Shown here piece by piece: positions 9,711 through 18,435 of a stretch of DNA of 37,834 nucleotides (positions within the stretch are counted from its first letter, which is position 1; the number at the start of each line of letters is the position of its first letter). The notes under the pieces are model-generated. The model ran no database searches. It had not been told where the DNA came from and worked only from the letters and a program-made list of their open reading frames with translations. This stretch comes from Liminaster sp964567855. GTDB taxonomy: Bacteria > Bacteroidota > Bacteroidia > Bacteroidales > UBA3663. The translations under genes and the position numbers were made by a program. The stretch is taken from contig CAZMOE010000023.1 in assembly GCA_964567855.1 (NCBI GenBank), forward strand, positions 1 through 37,834. The letters are read 5' to 3'.

Positions 9711-10193
9711 TTAACGGAGTCTTTCAAGCGATTTCAACAATGCTATGTCATGGATCACGCCACGCATAGCCATCACATTGCAGAATAAACTCAATGCCGG
9801 CATCGCAAGCAACATATAATTATATATCACCTCCACCGTTCCGGCTTCCGTCCATGCTCCGATCATACATTTATAATTATGGCACTCATAAAAGAAAAGA
9901 CCATAGTACAACAGATCAAGCACACCCGAAAAAATGAGAAACCGCAATTGCAGCCAGCGTTTTTTGTAAAGAAAGATGCAGGCAAGCGGTGTCACCAGCA
10001 TAATGAGAAGCAAAAGGAAAATACTCCAGCCCATCACCTCGGTCGTATTTCCTTCGGTTAGGCTTTTTATCCCCAATGCATTCAGTTCATACGTTGCTTC
10101 CGGCACCAAAAATGTAGCCAGCGGCAAAAGCAATAACATTAAAATTGCAATAACGCTGGCTAACATGTATACGGTTTGTATGCGTTGTATCAT
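9711..10193 (-). CDS. DUF4293 family inner-membrane protein
   Basis: A 160-residue protein starting MIQRIQTVYML, the typical start of the DUF4293 family in Bacteroidetes. Four hydrophobic segments are visible at roughly residues 8-28, 53-75, 83-103 and 123-145, so it is a polytopic inner-membrane protein. It is 3 bp downstream of rpoZ and 39 bp upstream of the DUF4954 gene. The function of the family is unknown. Confidence 0.87.
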   Translation of the reverse strand: MIQRIQTVYMLASVIAILMLLLLPLATFLVPEATYELNALGIKSLTEGNTTEVMGWSIFLLLLIMLVTPLACIFLYKKRWLQLRFLIFSGVLDLLYYGLFFYECHNYKCMIGAWTEAGTVEVIYNYMLLAMPALSLFCNVMAMRGVIHDIALLKSLERLR

Positions 10194-10196
10194 AAA

Positions 10197-10514
10197 TTAC
10201 TTTTCTACAATTCGCCAATAGACATTGCCCTCTTCATATTCCTGAATCGCGAGCAACGTAGGCTTCGGCAATTTCTCATAATAGCGAGAAATCTCGATTT
10301 GCTCACGGTTCTCGAAAACTTCATCCAGATTATCTCCTGCCGTTGCAAATTCCTGCAACTTTTTATCCAGATCGTGTTTCATTTCGCTCGATATCTGGTC
10401 AGCACGACGTGCAATTATATCGACGGTTTCATAAATATTACCGGTATCCTCACAAAGAGCGATAACATCACGAGTTACTGTGTTAAGCGGAGCGTTTGAC
10501 TTTTTGTAATCCAT
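10197..10514 (-). CDS. rpoZ: DNA-directed RNA polymerase omega subunit (Bacteroidetes type)
   Basis: The 105-residue product has the sequence pattern of the Bacteroidetes omega subunit, a divergent RpoZ/RPB6-like protein that helps assemble and stabilise RNA polymerase. The region TRDVIALCEDTGNIYETVDIIARRADQIS corresponds to the conserved helix that contacts beta-prime. It is 25 bp downstream of bamD and 3 bp upstream of the DUF4293 gene, a gene order often seen in this order of bacteria. Omega is short and divergent, so the call rests on pattern and gene order together. Confidence 0.85.
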   Translation of the reverse strand: MDYKKSNAPLNTVTRDVIALCEDTGNIYETVDIIARRADQISSEMKHDLDKKLQEFATAGDNLDEVFENREQIEISRYYEKLPKPTLLAIQEYEEGNVYWRIVEK

Positions 10515-10539
10515 TTTATTATAATATTATGATTATTCT

Positions 10540-11352
10540 TTATTGATATTGTTCTAACAATTTATTGATTCTGGCAAACATCTTTTTAACCTCCTTGGCG
10601 TATTTCCCGTCCGGATAATCATTCGTAAAGGTAAAATATTCATCCGATGCGGCACGAAGACGATCTTCCTTTTTCTCCTCAACACTCGCCATTGCGGCTT
10701 CATACTGAGCGCGTAGAATCACATAGGCCAGATCTTCACGATGTTTTGAATAGGGATAATCATTCTGAGCGTTACGTGCCGTAATAACAGCCGCCTCATA
10801 ATTATTTCCCATATAAGTCCCAAGATCCAGATACAATTTGGCGCTAAGATATTCCTTATAACAAAGTTTGTCACTCAGTTCATAGCGCATCACAGTTGCA
10901 GAATCGGCTAAAGGACTATTGGGATAAGTTTCGATAAACGAATCCAGCTCCTTGATGGCGGTACGGGTCGTAGCCTGATCCAACCGCGCATCGGGAGATG
11001 CCTTATAATCGCCATAGGCAAGTTTGAAACGAGCCTCTTCTGCATATTTTCCCCGCGGATAACTGTTGCTATACCGGGCGAAATATTCTCCCGAGGACAG
11101 ATAATCCTTGATATTGAAATAGCTCATCGCAAGAAGATAAAGGGCTTCCTCCGCCTGTTCCGTACCACGATACATCGGCACGACATCTTCGAGCAACATT
11201 ACCGCACGAGAATACTTCTTCTGATCATAATACATCTTGGCATACTCATATTTTGTATCAACATCAGCATTTTTCAAGACCTTGTTATATTCATTGCAAG
11301 CAGTCAATAAAACAAGCATTACCAATCCTAAGAAACTATTCTTTATTTTCAT
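10540..11352 (-). CDS. bamD: Outer membrane protein assembly factor BamD (lipoprotein)
   Basis: BamD is the essential lipoprotein of the BAM complex that inserts beta-barrel proteins into the outer membrane. The start at 11352 gives a 270-residue protein with a lipoprotein signal (MKIKNSFLGLVMLVLLTAC; lipid-bearing Cys at residue 19); an upstream in-frame ATG at 11385 would spoil this signal and lies within the 5' hairpin. Tetratricopeptide-like repeats run through the mature part, for example KYEYAKMYYDQKKYSRAVMLLEDVVPMYRGTEQAEEALYLLAMSYFNI broken over several helices. A -33/-7 promoter sits just upstream, so this is the first gene of the long envelope and polyamine gene series. Confidence 0.93.
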   Translation of the reverse strand: MKIKNSFLGLVMLVLLTACNEYNKVLKNADVDTKYEYAKMYYDQKKYSRAVMLLEDVVPMYRGTEQAEEALYLLAMSYFNIKDYLSSGEYFARYSNSYPRGKYAEEARFKLAYGDYKASPDARLDQATTRTAIKELDSFIETYPNSPLADSATVMRYELSDKLCYKEYLSAKLYLDLGTYMGNNYEAAVITARNAQNDYPYSKHREDLAYVILRAQYEAAMASVEEKKEDRLRAASDEYFTFTNDYPDGKYAKEVKKMFARINKLLEQYQ

Positions 11353-11379
11353 TTCCTGCAATAGTAGTATAAATTTGAA

Positions 11380-11409
11380 GCGCAATCGGCGTATTACGCC
11401 AAATTGCGC
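11380..11409 (-). promoter_or_regulatory. Hairpin at the 5' end of the bamD transcript
   Basis: GCGCAAT (11380-11386) pairs with ATTGCGC (11403-11409), and inside it GGCGTA (11388-11393) pairs with TACGCC (11395-11400). The hairpin begins right after the -7 box of the bamD promoter, so it would form at the extreme 5' end of the mRNA, about 28 nt before the chosen start codon. There is no T-run after it, so it does not look like a terminator of the upstream gene. A role in mRNA stability or in regulation is inference. Confidence 0.5.
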
Positions 11410-11410
11410 T

Positions 11411-11442
11411 GCAAAGATAATAGAAATTCAGTTGACAGACAA
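11411..11442 (-). promoter_or_regulatory. Promoter of the bamD gene series
   Basis: Minus-strand -7 box TATCTTTGC (11411-11419) with TTGT at 11439-11442, 19 bp upstream, close to the Bacteroidetes sigma-ABfr consensus TTTG-N19-TAnnTTTG. It is the only clear promoter for the following nine minus-strand genes down to speA, although internal promoters cannot be ruled out. Confidence 0.65.
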
Positions 11443-11518
11443 CAATATTTTCAATTTGTTATTCTTTGGCCACGCTGATTTCCAATATTTAACGTAGAGA
11501 GCGGCAATCGGTCCCGTT

Positions 11519-12817
11519 TCATCCGACCGATTCACAAAGTTCTGCACCGATGATCCGGCACAACATCTTCCGCAGCATCGTTTCCTGTTCGAAGAGACTA
11601 TGCACCGGCTTTTCATCTTCCTTATGCATGGGGCTCTTGAAATAGAACGACAACCATTTTTGAATACCTTTCATGCCACACCGGTTTGCGAGATCCGCCA
11701 GCAAAACAAGATCCAACAGCAACGGGGCCGCCAGAATCGAGTCACGACAAAGGAAGTCCACCTTGATCTGCATCGGATAGCCCATCCATCCGAAGATGTC
11801 GATGTTGTCCCAACCCTCCTTGTTGTCATTACGGGGCGGATAATAGTTGATGCGAACCTTGTGGTAGATATCACCATATAGGTCAGGATATTTTTCAGAC
11901 TCGAGAATGGTATCGATCACGGAAAGCTTGGAAACTTCTTTTGTTTTGAACGAAGCAGGGTCGTCCAGCACCTCGCCGTCCCGATTTCCTAATATATTAG
12001 TAGAGAACCAGCCCCTCAGTCCCAGCATTCGGGTGTGGAAAGCCGGTGCGAGCACGGTCTTCATCATCGTCTGACCGGTCTTATAATCCTTGCCGCAAAT
12101 CGGCACATTCATCCGGTCGGCCAATTCCCACATGGCGGGAAAATCCACTGTCAGCGCAGGAGCGCCATTGATAAAAGGAGCTCCCTCCATGATAGCGGCA
12201 TAGGCATAACACATGGAAGGTGATACTTCCGGAGAATCGGATTTCATTGCAGCCTCCAGTTTATCGAGCGACTTGTGTATTTCGCCGACAGGCAGATAGG
12301 CCTCCGTGGAAGCCGCCCAGATAACAACGACACGAGCACAGTTGTTAGTCGTTCTAAAATCCCGGATATCCTGGCGGATTTGCTCCATCTGATCCCACTT
12401 GCTTCCGCCTTCTTTGATCCACGTCCCATTCAGTCGGGTAATGAATTTGGGATCGAAGCATGCCTTCATCGGTTTTATGGACTTGGCTTCATCAGCAACC
12501 AGATCTATATCCTTCTCTGTCAAAACCTGGGCGTGCATGGCTCCTTCGTAAACCGAATCCGGGAAAATATCCCAGCCGCCAAACACCAATTGATCCAATT
12601 GCGACAACGGGACTACATCTTTGATCAATCCTTCATGTGTCGCTGCATTTTTTTGGAATTTCAAGTATGACAACTGGGTAAGGGAACCTATCGGCTTCGC
12701 CACACCTTTCCGCGTTGCCAATGTTCCTACTATAAAAGTTGTCGAAACGGCTCCGCTCAAGCCGACAACCAATATACCCAATTTTCCTTCCGCTTTCTCG
12801 ACATTCATTTGTTTCAT
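11519..12817 (-). CDS. ino1: Inositol-3-phosphate synthase
   Basis: The 432-residue enzyme converts glucose-6-phosphate to 1L-myo-inositol-3-phosphate using NAD. The NAD-binding loop VVGLSGAVSTT near residues 17-27 is the signature of the family, and the KDYKTGQTMMKT and NILGNRDGEVLDDPASFKTKEVSK segments match the catalytic domain. In Bacteroides this enzyme feeds inositol phospholipid and sphingolipid synthesis. None of the partner genes (phosphatidylinositol-phosphate synthase, phosphatases) is in this window. The gene has its own upstream -7 box, and 133 bp with a new promoter separate it from bamD, so it seems monocistronic. Confidence 0.95.
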   Translation of the reverse strand: MKQMNVEKAEGKLGILVVGLSGAVSTTFIVGTLATRKGVAKPIGSLTQLSYLKFQKNAATHEGLIKDVVPLSQLDQLVFGGWDIFPDSVYEGAMHAQVLTEKDIDLVADEAKSIKPMKACFDPKFITRLNGTWIKEGGSKWDQMEQIRQDIRDFRTTNNCARVVVIWAASTEAYLPVGEIHKSLDKLEAAMKSDSPEVSPSMCYAYAAIMEGAPFINGAPALTVDFPAMWELADRMNVPICGKDYKTGQTMMKTVLAPAFHTRMLGLRGWFSTNILGNRDGEVLDDPASFKTKEVSKLSVIDTILESEKYPDLYGDIYHKVRINYYPPRNDNKEGWDNIDIFGWMGYPMQIKVDFLCRDSILAAPLLLDLVLLADLANRCGMKGIQKWLSFYFKSPMHKEDEKPVHSLFEQETMLRKMLCRIIGAELCESVG

Positions 12818-12854
12818 ATATTTTTCTTTATGATATTTCTATTTAATTTATGTT

Positions 12855-12863
12855 GCAAAGTTA
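12855..12863 (-). promoter_or_regulatory. -7 box upstream of ino1
   Basis: Minus-strand TAACTTTGC, about 38 bp upstream of the ino1 start codon, fits the Bacteroidetes -7 consensus TAnnTTTG. I do not see a good TTTG at the expected distance upstream. Confidence 0.5.
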
Positions 12864-12969
12864 AACCGTTTTTGCAAACTACGGTTACTATTTTCATACA
12901 TTTAAAAGTTAGTCTGCAATAAAAAACACCTTTTTTATAAAATTTGTTCGCCACATATATCGATTTATG

Positions 12970-12978
12970 TACATTTGC
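12970..12978 (+). promoter_or_regulatory. -7 box upstream of the ECF sigma gene
   Basis: TACATTTGC on the plus strand, about 100 bp upstream of the start codon. A TTTG at 12943-12946 lies 23 bp upstream, which is longer than the preferred 19-20 bp. Confidence 0.5.
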
Positions 12979-13077
12979 ACTGTTTTAAGATTTTAACGAA
13001 TCTAGACCTTTTACAAAATAACCCGCCTTTATGGCAAAATTTATTTGAACCATACAGGCACTAAATCAGTTTAAACT

Positions 13078-13614
13078 ATGGCACAAAACCTTAACCAATT
13101 CATTCCTATGGCTTATAACAATGATTTCTGTATGAAACTCTTAGTATTACAGGATAATCTAAGAAATTTTGCATACATGTTGACCGCAGACAGAGAAGAA
13201 GCACTCGATTTACTGCAAGACACAACGTTAAAAGCACTTGACAATCAAGACAAATATGTCGAAAATGTCAACTTCAAAGGATGGGTGTTTACAATTATGC
13301 GTAACATTTTTATAAACAACTATCGCCGCACGACACGTAACCAGACAGTGATTGATCAGACTGAAGATCTTTATCACCTCAACCTTCCGCAAGAGTCGGG
13401 TTTCGATACACCCGACGGATCTGTCGCCATTCAGGAAATTACCCGGACCATCAACGAGTTCGCCGACGAATACAGGATTCCGTTCTCGATGCACGTCGCC
13501 GGCTACAAGTATAACGAAATCGCTACGAAGATGAATCTGCCGCTCGGCACGGTAAAAAGCCGTATCTTTTTCGCCCGCCAGAAATTACAGGCTATCCTGA
13601 AAGACTATCGATAA
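13078..13614 (+). CDS. RNA polymerase sigma factor, ECF type
   Basis: A 178-residue sigma-70 family protein with only regions 2 and 4. Region 2 covers about residues 20-90 (LRNFAYMLTADREEALDLLQDTTLKAL, then FKGWVFTIMRNIFINNYRR), and region 4 about 120-175 with the helix-turn-helix YNEIATKMNLPLGTVKSRIFFARQKL. The start at 13078 is the first ATG; MAYNNDF at 13111 is a possible alternative. No anti-sigma factor gene is adjacent: the next plus-strand DNA is a terminator-like hairpin and a decayed gene. It resembles the conserved stand-alone ECF factors of Bacteroides, such as those in oxidative-stress control, but I cannot assign a regulon. Confidence 0.93.
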   Translation: MAQNLNQFIPMAYNNDFCMKLLVLQDNLRNFAYMLTADREEALDLLQDTTLKALDNQDKYVENVNFKGWVFTIMRNIFINNYRRTTRNQTVIDQTEDLYHLNLPQESGFDTPDGSVAIQEITRTINEFADEYRIPFSMHVAGYKYNEIATKMNLPLGTVKSRIFFARQKLQAILKDYR

Positions 13615-13633
13615 TAACCGGTCCAAATCATAT

Positions 13634-13677
13634 TGCAGGAATGCGTTCCACAAAATAGGTAGGAACGCATTCTTGCA
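13634..13677 (+). terminator. Terminator-like hairpin after the ECF sigma gene
   Basis: TGCAGGAATGCGTTCC (13634-13649) pairs with GGAACGCATTCTTGCA (13662-13677): 15 of 16 pairs plus one G-T wobble, with a 12-nt loop. It starts 20 bp after the sigma factor stop codon. The following T-run is weak (ATATTTTT after a short gap). Confidence 0.65.
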
Positions 13678-13812
13678 GTATAATATTTTTCAAGGAAATC
13701 GCACAAATAACGATGATGCAACTTGGTATCAGCTATTTTTAGCCTACCCAATCGGCACTCAGCCCTTACTCTTTCAGAATAATCTTCTTTGCCGGCATAT
13801 CACCCAGTAAAG

Positions 13813-14061
13813 ATAGTGGACGGGCATTATTACCGCAACCCGAAGTAGTTGGCCGACAGATTCAACAAATACGACACCTAAGACTGCTCCAAATATAAGG
13901 TGTATGCGGGCGCATATGCCGAGACCAGCGACTTTGGTGAAATCGGCAACCTCAACGCTGTATCGGGAGAGCCGGCTGCATGATAGACATGGGAAACAAC
14001 TCGGATATGGTAGAGAAGAACTCGTACGCCCCAATATTTGAAAATAAAAATCTATCTTCAC
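13813..14061 (+). pseudogene. Decayed remnant of a GH51 alpha-L-arabinofuranosidase
   Basis: Reading the plus strand from 13813 gives IVDGHYYRNPK, a stop (TAG 13846-13848), LADRFNKYDT, a stop (TAA 13879-13881), then KYKVYAGAYAET and GNLNAVSGEPA. After a frameshift near 13980 it continues IDMGNNSDMVEKNSYAPIFEN. This order matches the C-terminal half of the catalytic domain of GH51 arabinofuranosidases (VDEHYY, RYDxYDRxGPKVxxGEYA, GNLxxALxEAAFMTGLERNSDVVxMASYAPLF). Two in-frame stops, a frameshift, and the loss of the nucleophile-region glutamate (GEYA has become GAYA) show that it is dead. The rest of the gene is gone. Assignment is by my recollection of the family motifs. Confidence 0.72.
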
Positions 14062-14184
14062 ATTATTACGCGGAACGCATAACCTTATGGCAAACATCGA
14101 CTCTGCATCGTCTTCCTCACATGATACCCAAGACGCTCATGCCCAAAATATCAAAAGAAATATATAATCCGTTTCATTGTCATT

Positions 14185-15198
14185 TTATTTATCATTACGT
14201 ACCGCATTCTCCAAAAATTCGCCAAGACTTATCCGATAGCTCGATGTCGCCTCTGCAGCCACGACTCCCGCCCCGGTCGACACATTACTGTATCCCCAGA
14301 TAGGATCGCCAAAACCGGCCTCTGTGATATCTCTGAACGGATCATCATCTCGATGCCACACATAATTGGCCCAATCATAATAACTCTTGGAAACTTTATG
14401 AATTGTAACCGTTAATCCACAATCGAACAGCAGAGGCTCCCATTGCTGCGACCTCACATAATATCTGCAATCAGTGTATTGCAGATGCAAAGGATAGGTC
14501 CTGCCCGAAAACTGACGGTCGGTAAAAAATGTAAATCCATAAGCATCGCCACCCATGATCGATTCAAACACACCGATATGCTCGGAAAATATCGGTTCTG
14601 CATCATAATTCAACTGGCCCAGAATATAACTCAAATTCGGCAGATATTCTCTCCACGAGCTGTCACCTCCGCTTTCCGTTCCGTTATGACAAAAGTCCAC
14701 GTAGGTGAAGCGATAATAATCCTCCGTTTCGGCAACATCGGTAATGTCCAGTTCAACATTCAGCTTGAACGATAAATCGGTAAGCATTTCCCAACCGTCA
14801 ATGGTTCCACGCCATTGATCCGTGATTACCGCTTTCCATCTCACAGTCTCAATGGGTATGGAATACGGTACCGCAACCTCCGCCTCAGCACTTCCATAAG
14901 TCTCACTTTCTGCAATCAGATGTACTATGTCACCCTCCTGAGGAATATAATCCGTGTTCTTCAGTTCTCCGTTGACTATTATTCTCACAACAGCGTCCGG
15001 CACAGAATGATCCTGTTGGCCTTTTTCGTCAGTGAACAACCAGGTTCGCGATACCTGTACATTGATCGGCTGTCCGGCAGTAATCAGGGAATTCATGCAC
15101 AACACAGGCTTGACCTCCATATCAAGCGTGAAATTTTCGTAACATCCTGTAAGAATGACAGGAAAAAGCGATACAATAATTTTTCTCAGAATTGCCAT
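14185..15198 (-). CDS. DUF4249 family outer-membrane lipoprotein
   Basis: The chosen start at 15198 gives a 337-residue protein with a lipoprotein signal (MAILRKIIVSLFPVILTGC, Cys at residue 19); the frame is open further upstream, but that part overlaps the receptor gene and would bury the signal. The mature N-terminus FTLDMEVKPVLCMNSLI matches DUF4249 lipoproteins, which are encoded next to TonB-dependent receptors in Bacteroidetes. The start codon overlaps the end of the receptor gene by 13 bp, so the two are translationally coupled. By analogy it is probably a surface partner of the receptor; the ligand is unknown. Confidence 0.88.
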   Translation of the reverse strand: MAILRKIIVSLFPVILTGCYENFTLDMEVKPVLCMNSLITAGQPINVQVSRTWLFTDEKGQQDHSVPDAVVRIIVNGELKNTDYIPQEGDIVHLIAESETYGSAEAEVAVPYSIPIETVRWKAVITDQWRGTIDGWEMLTDLSFKLNVELDITDVAETEDYYRFTYVDFCHNGTESGGDSSWREYLPNLSYILGQLNYDAEPIFSEHIGVFESIMGGDAYGFTFFTDRQFSGRTYPLHLQYTDCRYYVRSQQWEPLLFDCGLTVTIHKVSKSYYDWANYVWHRDDDPFRDITEAGFGDPIWGYSNVSTGAGVVAAEATSSYRISLGEFLENAVRNDK

Positions 15199-17785
15199 GT
15201 GTATGATATTGATGGGATGACGGGTAATAATTTTACTTTCTGGAATACCGGTGTGGATGTAATGTAAATGTCGGTTCCGGTCCTCTCCACAACCTCTTCG
15301 TATTTCCTGCGGATACCGATGGTATTCAGATGGCAATAGGCATTATAAAGACCGAAAGTCCAATAACCGCGTTTATTCTTAACATTGCACGACAGGTCAA
15401 GACGATGGTAGAACGGAAGCTGATAATTGTTGACAGGAGCTTTCAAAGCGACATCATATATATAATACCGGCCTTCGAAACTCGGGGCATCATATATCTG
15501 AGTCAGAAGCGTGTAGCGGTTCCCGGAATGACCTACCCACGCCGCGTTGAGCGATACCTTATCATTGATATGCCAGTTTGCAACGACGTTGACTGTGTGT
15601 CTGTTGTCAAAGCGGGCAGGGTAGCGGACACCGCCGTTTTTGTCCTTAAACTTACGGTCGGCCCATGCAAGAGAATAGCCGACGAATCCGGTAATCCTAC
15701 CTGATGTTTTCTCGAACTTGAAGTCGATGCCCTTGGCACTTCCCTCTCCCGAAGTAAGACGCTCATTCCACATCTCAAACGGAGAAAGCAGATAATATTC
15801 GTCACGATAATCAATAAGATCATGCATGAATTTATAATATCCTTCCAGCGATGCCGAATACATGCCGTTGCCCGACTGCCAATATCCGCCTACGGCAATC
15901 TTGTCAGCTGTCTGTGGCTTGAATTTACCCATGATAGGAATCCACTGGTCGGTAGGCAGAGAAAGATAGGTNNNNNNNNNNNNNNNNNNNNNNNNNNNNN
16001 NNNNNNNNNNNNNNNNNNNNNNNNNNNNNNNNNNNNNNNNNNNNNNNNNNNNNNNNNNNNNNNNNNNNNNNGCTTGAATTTACCCATGATAGGAATCCAC
16101 TGGTCGGTAGGCAGAGAAAGATAGGTGCGCATCAGCTGATGAACATACTGCACCGTGCGGCTGTAGGCGCCCTTTATCGCATAGTTCTTACTGGGCCTAT
16201 AGCTGAATGAGAGCCGGGGCGATATGCCGTAACGGACCTTTCCGTCGATATTGAACAGCGACGTATGCAGACCGATGTTGGCGCGGAAATTTTCTGAAAT
16301 CTTCCAGTCGTCCTCGATGTAAACATTGAATTCATTGGCACAATAAGCCCATGTCGAGTCTCTCGCTTCGATCCGGGTGTCATCAAAAGTATATTCTCGC
16401 AAAGTACGCCCCGGCAGAAACGAATGCCTCACATAATCGGCACCAAACCGTATCTGGGAATTGTCATCTGGAGTCCAATAGAAATCACCTCTGACTATCC
16501 AGTCGTTGATATTATTTTCAGTTTTTTCGATTGTATGGATGGTTGTAACTAAATCGCCATTAAAGTCCTTACTCAGATCATCGTGTTTCATGCCTGAGAA
16601 GTAGCGCGTATACGCCACCGTAAATTCAGCGGAAAGAGACGGCCTGATGCGATAATTCAGACCCGTCTGCACAACAAAATTGCCCCAGTTGAAATCATAT
16701 CTGTCATTTTCATACCATCCGGCAATAAAGTCGTTCAAATCTTTAGAACCTGTCTTCAACAGATCGTTACCGTAATATGTACTGATAAAGCCGTTCAGTT
16801 TCGATGAAAACCTATGACTGATTTTCGCATTAAGGTCCATGAAAGAATAACGAAACCTAATCTTCTCATCCTCGAGCCTGGAGTTGATGACAGCAAGCAT
16901 GGGTATCGTCAGCGCATCATACCATGAGCGACGCAGACCGAAGAGATAAGAGGTTTTCTTCCCTATCGGGCCGGAGATATTGAATGCACCTGACGTCAGT
17001 CCCAGCCTCGCCGAGCCGTGATGTTCCCCGGTATCTCCGTTCTGAAGTCTCACATCCATAAACGAGGAGAGACGGCCGTCATACTTCGCCGGCATCGAAG
17101 TCTTAAAGAAATCTATGTATCTGATAATATCGGTATTGAACGCCGAGAACAGACCCGCAAAATGATTGACCTGATACAAGGGCACATTGTCGAGCATACA
17201 CAGATTCTCATCACCGTTGCCCCCGTGCACATACATTCCCGCCAGTCCCTCAACACCTTCAATAACACCAGGCTGCCTTTGCATCGCCTTAATGACATCG
17301 CATTCTCCGAACAGAACCGGAGTGTTACGCACTTCGTCAGCCGTTATCTTTTTTGCACCGACCTCAGCGGTTTCGACGGGCGACGCTTCGAGTCGCGACA
17401 CCACGACGACCTCATCGAGCATTTTTGCGTCAAGAGAGGCCACGGCCGTGAGATATTGCCGGTCAGAAGTCCCAGCCGCCGTATCACGGCGATTATCCTT
17501 TTTGCGTCTGAGCACTACATTTTTACCCTTAATACTGTATATTATGTCTGTATCTTTGAAGATTTCATCCAGCACCGCTTCAAGCGGCTTATTATCGGCG
17601 CTAACATTGATTTTCAAATCCTTTAGCAATTCCGAAGAATAAACGAAATTCTTTCCGGTCTGTTCGATTATGCTGCGGAACACCGCAGCAGCAGGCTGCC
17701 CGACCGCATTGACCGTGACATTCTGCGCATGTCCGGCAAACGCGCAACCCAACAATACGATAATGACAGCTACACGTTTCATCAT
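15186..17785 (-). CDS. TonB-dependent receptor with STN signalling domain (interrupted by an assembly gap)
   Basis: The N-terminus has a signal peptide (MMKRVAVIIVLLGCAFAGHAQ), then an STN domain (about 22-95, ending IYSIKGKNVVLRRKK), a plug domain (about 130-240, with VIKAMQRQPGVIEGVEGLAGMYVHG broken over its strands) and a beta-barrel ending in SYTWQF. The 100-N gap at 15972-16071 breaks the frame. The 55 bp on each side are identical, and removing the gap plus one copy (155 bp) gives a single frame of 2445 bp, 814 residues, reading PIMGKFKPQTADKIAVGG across the join. The start overlaps the upstream gene's stop (ATGA). STN domains pass a ligand signal to an anti-sigma factor, which fits the sigma and anti-sigma genes upstream. 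The transported ligand is not evident. Confidence 0.92.
15972..16071. other. Scaffold gap of 100 Ns flanked by a 55-bp duplicated contig end
   Basis: The bases at 15917-15971 and at 16072-16126 are identical, from GCTTGAATTTACCC to AGATAGGT. This is what a scaffolder leaves when two contigs that overlap by a k-mer of 55 are joined with an arbitrary 100-N spacer. The true sequence very probably has one copy and no gap. Confidence 0.93.
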
Positions 17786-18240
17786 TTCTTTATAATCATG
17801 TCGGTTTCAAGTATATCATTGATAGTCTCGAGCAAGTCGGTTGCAGGACCTTCATAATGCAGCGACAGAATATAGTCATCCGCATTTTCCGGCAGGCCCG
17901 CAACTTCTACGCCATACACATTCTTAATCTTTTCGACCACAACCGGAAGTGGAGTTGCTTCAAAGTCAATCGCCCGTACTATCGTTTCGGCAGGAATGGT
18001 CTCTGCCGTTTGTCCGGCAGGACGATTAGAATCAATGAAGAAATCATTATGCACCAACACGGCAGCCGTCGCACTCAGCACGGCCATCGCCACCCATGCC
18101 GCCGCGATCCGGCCGGGCGTCCACCTTCTCACTCCGGCAGGCCTGATGCGCCGCAATGCCGGCTCCACGGCAAAGCATCCTTGCCGGTAGTGCTTTGCGA
18201 TATATTCTATTTCCTTATTATCCTGCATAATCGTAATCAA
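17782..18240 (-). CDS. Short FecR-like putative anti-sigma factor
   Basis: A 152-residue protein with a cytoplasmic N-terminal stretch (EIEYIAKHYRQGCFAVEPALRRIRP), one membrane segment at about residues 45-66 and a periplasmic C-terminal domain. The last 65 residues (IDFEATPLPVVVEKIKNVYGVEV ... LLETINDILETDMIIKK) resemble the DUF4974/STN-like domain at the end of Bacteroidetes FecR proteins. The central FecR beta domain found in full-length members (about 300-350 residues) is missing. It lies between an ECF sigma gene and an STN-bearing TonB receptor, with its stop overlapping the receptor start. An anti-sigma role is inferred from position and topology. A start at 18228 (MQDNKEIEY) is also possible. 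Confidence 0.72.
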   Translation of the reverse strand: MITIMQDNKEIEYIAKHYRQGCFAVEPALRRIRPAGVRRWTPGRIAAAWVAMAVLSATAAVLVHNDFFIDSNRPAGQTAETIPAETIVRAIDFEATPLPVVVEKIKNVYGVEVAGLPENADDYILSLHYEGPATDLLETINDILETDMIIKK

Positions 18241-18435
18241 AAATCAAAACCTATTCTGAACAAGAAATATAGATTGAAATCCGCAGCAACCGCGGTGTGA
18301 CCGGCGGGCCGCCGCGCCCGATAAAATAATAGCCAGAAACATCAATGTGATAAAAAATCCATTCATAACGTCTGTTGATTGTTTACCCTAAAGACGCAAT
18401 GAACACGAAAAAGTCCTATCGTAAAAATAAAAAAA

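Noticed and set aside
15917..16126. Apparent 55-bp direct repeat around the N gap as a biological duplication
   Set aside because: The reading frame is restored only when one copy and the Ns are removed, and the repeat stops exactly at the gap edges, so it is an assembly overlap.
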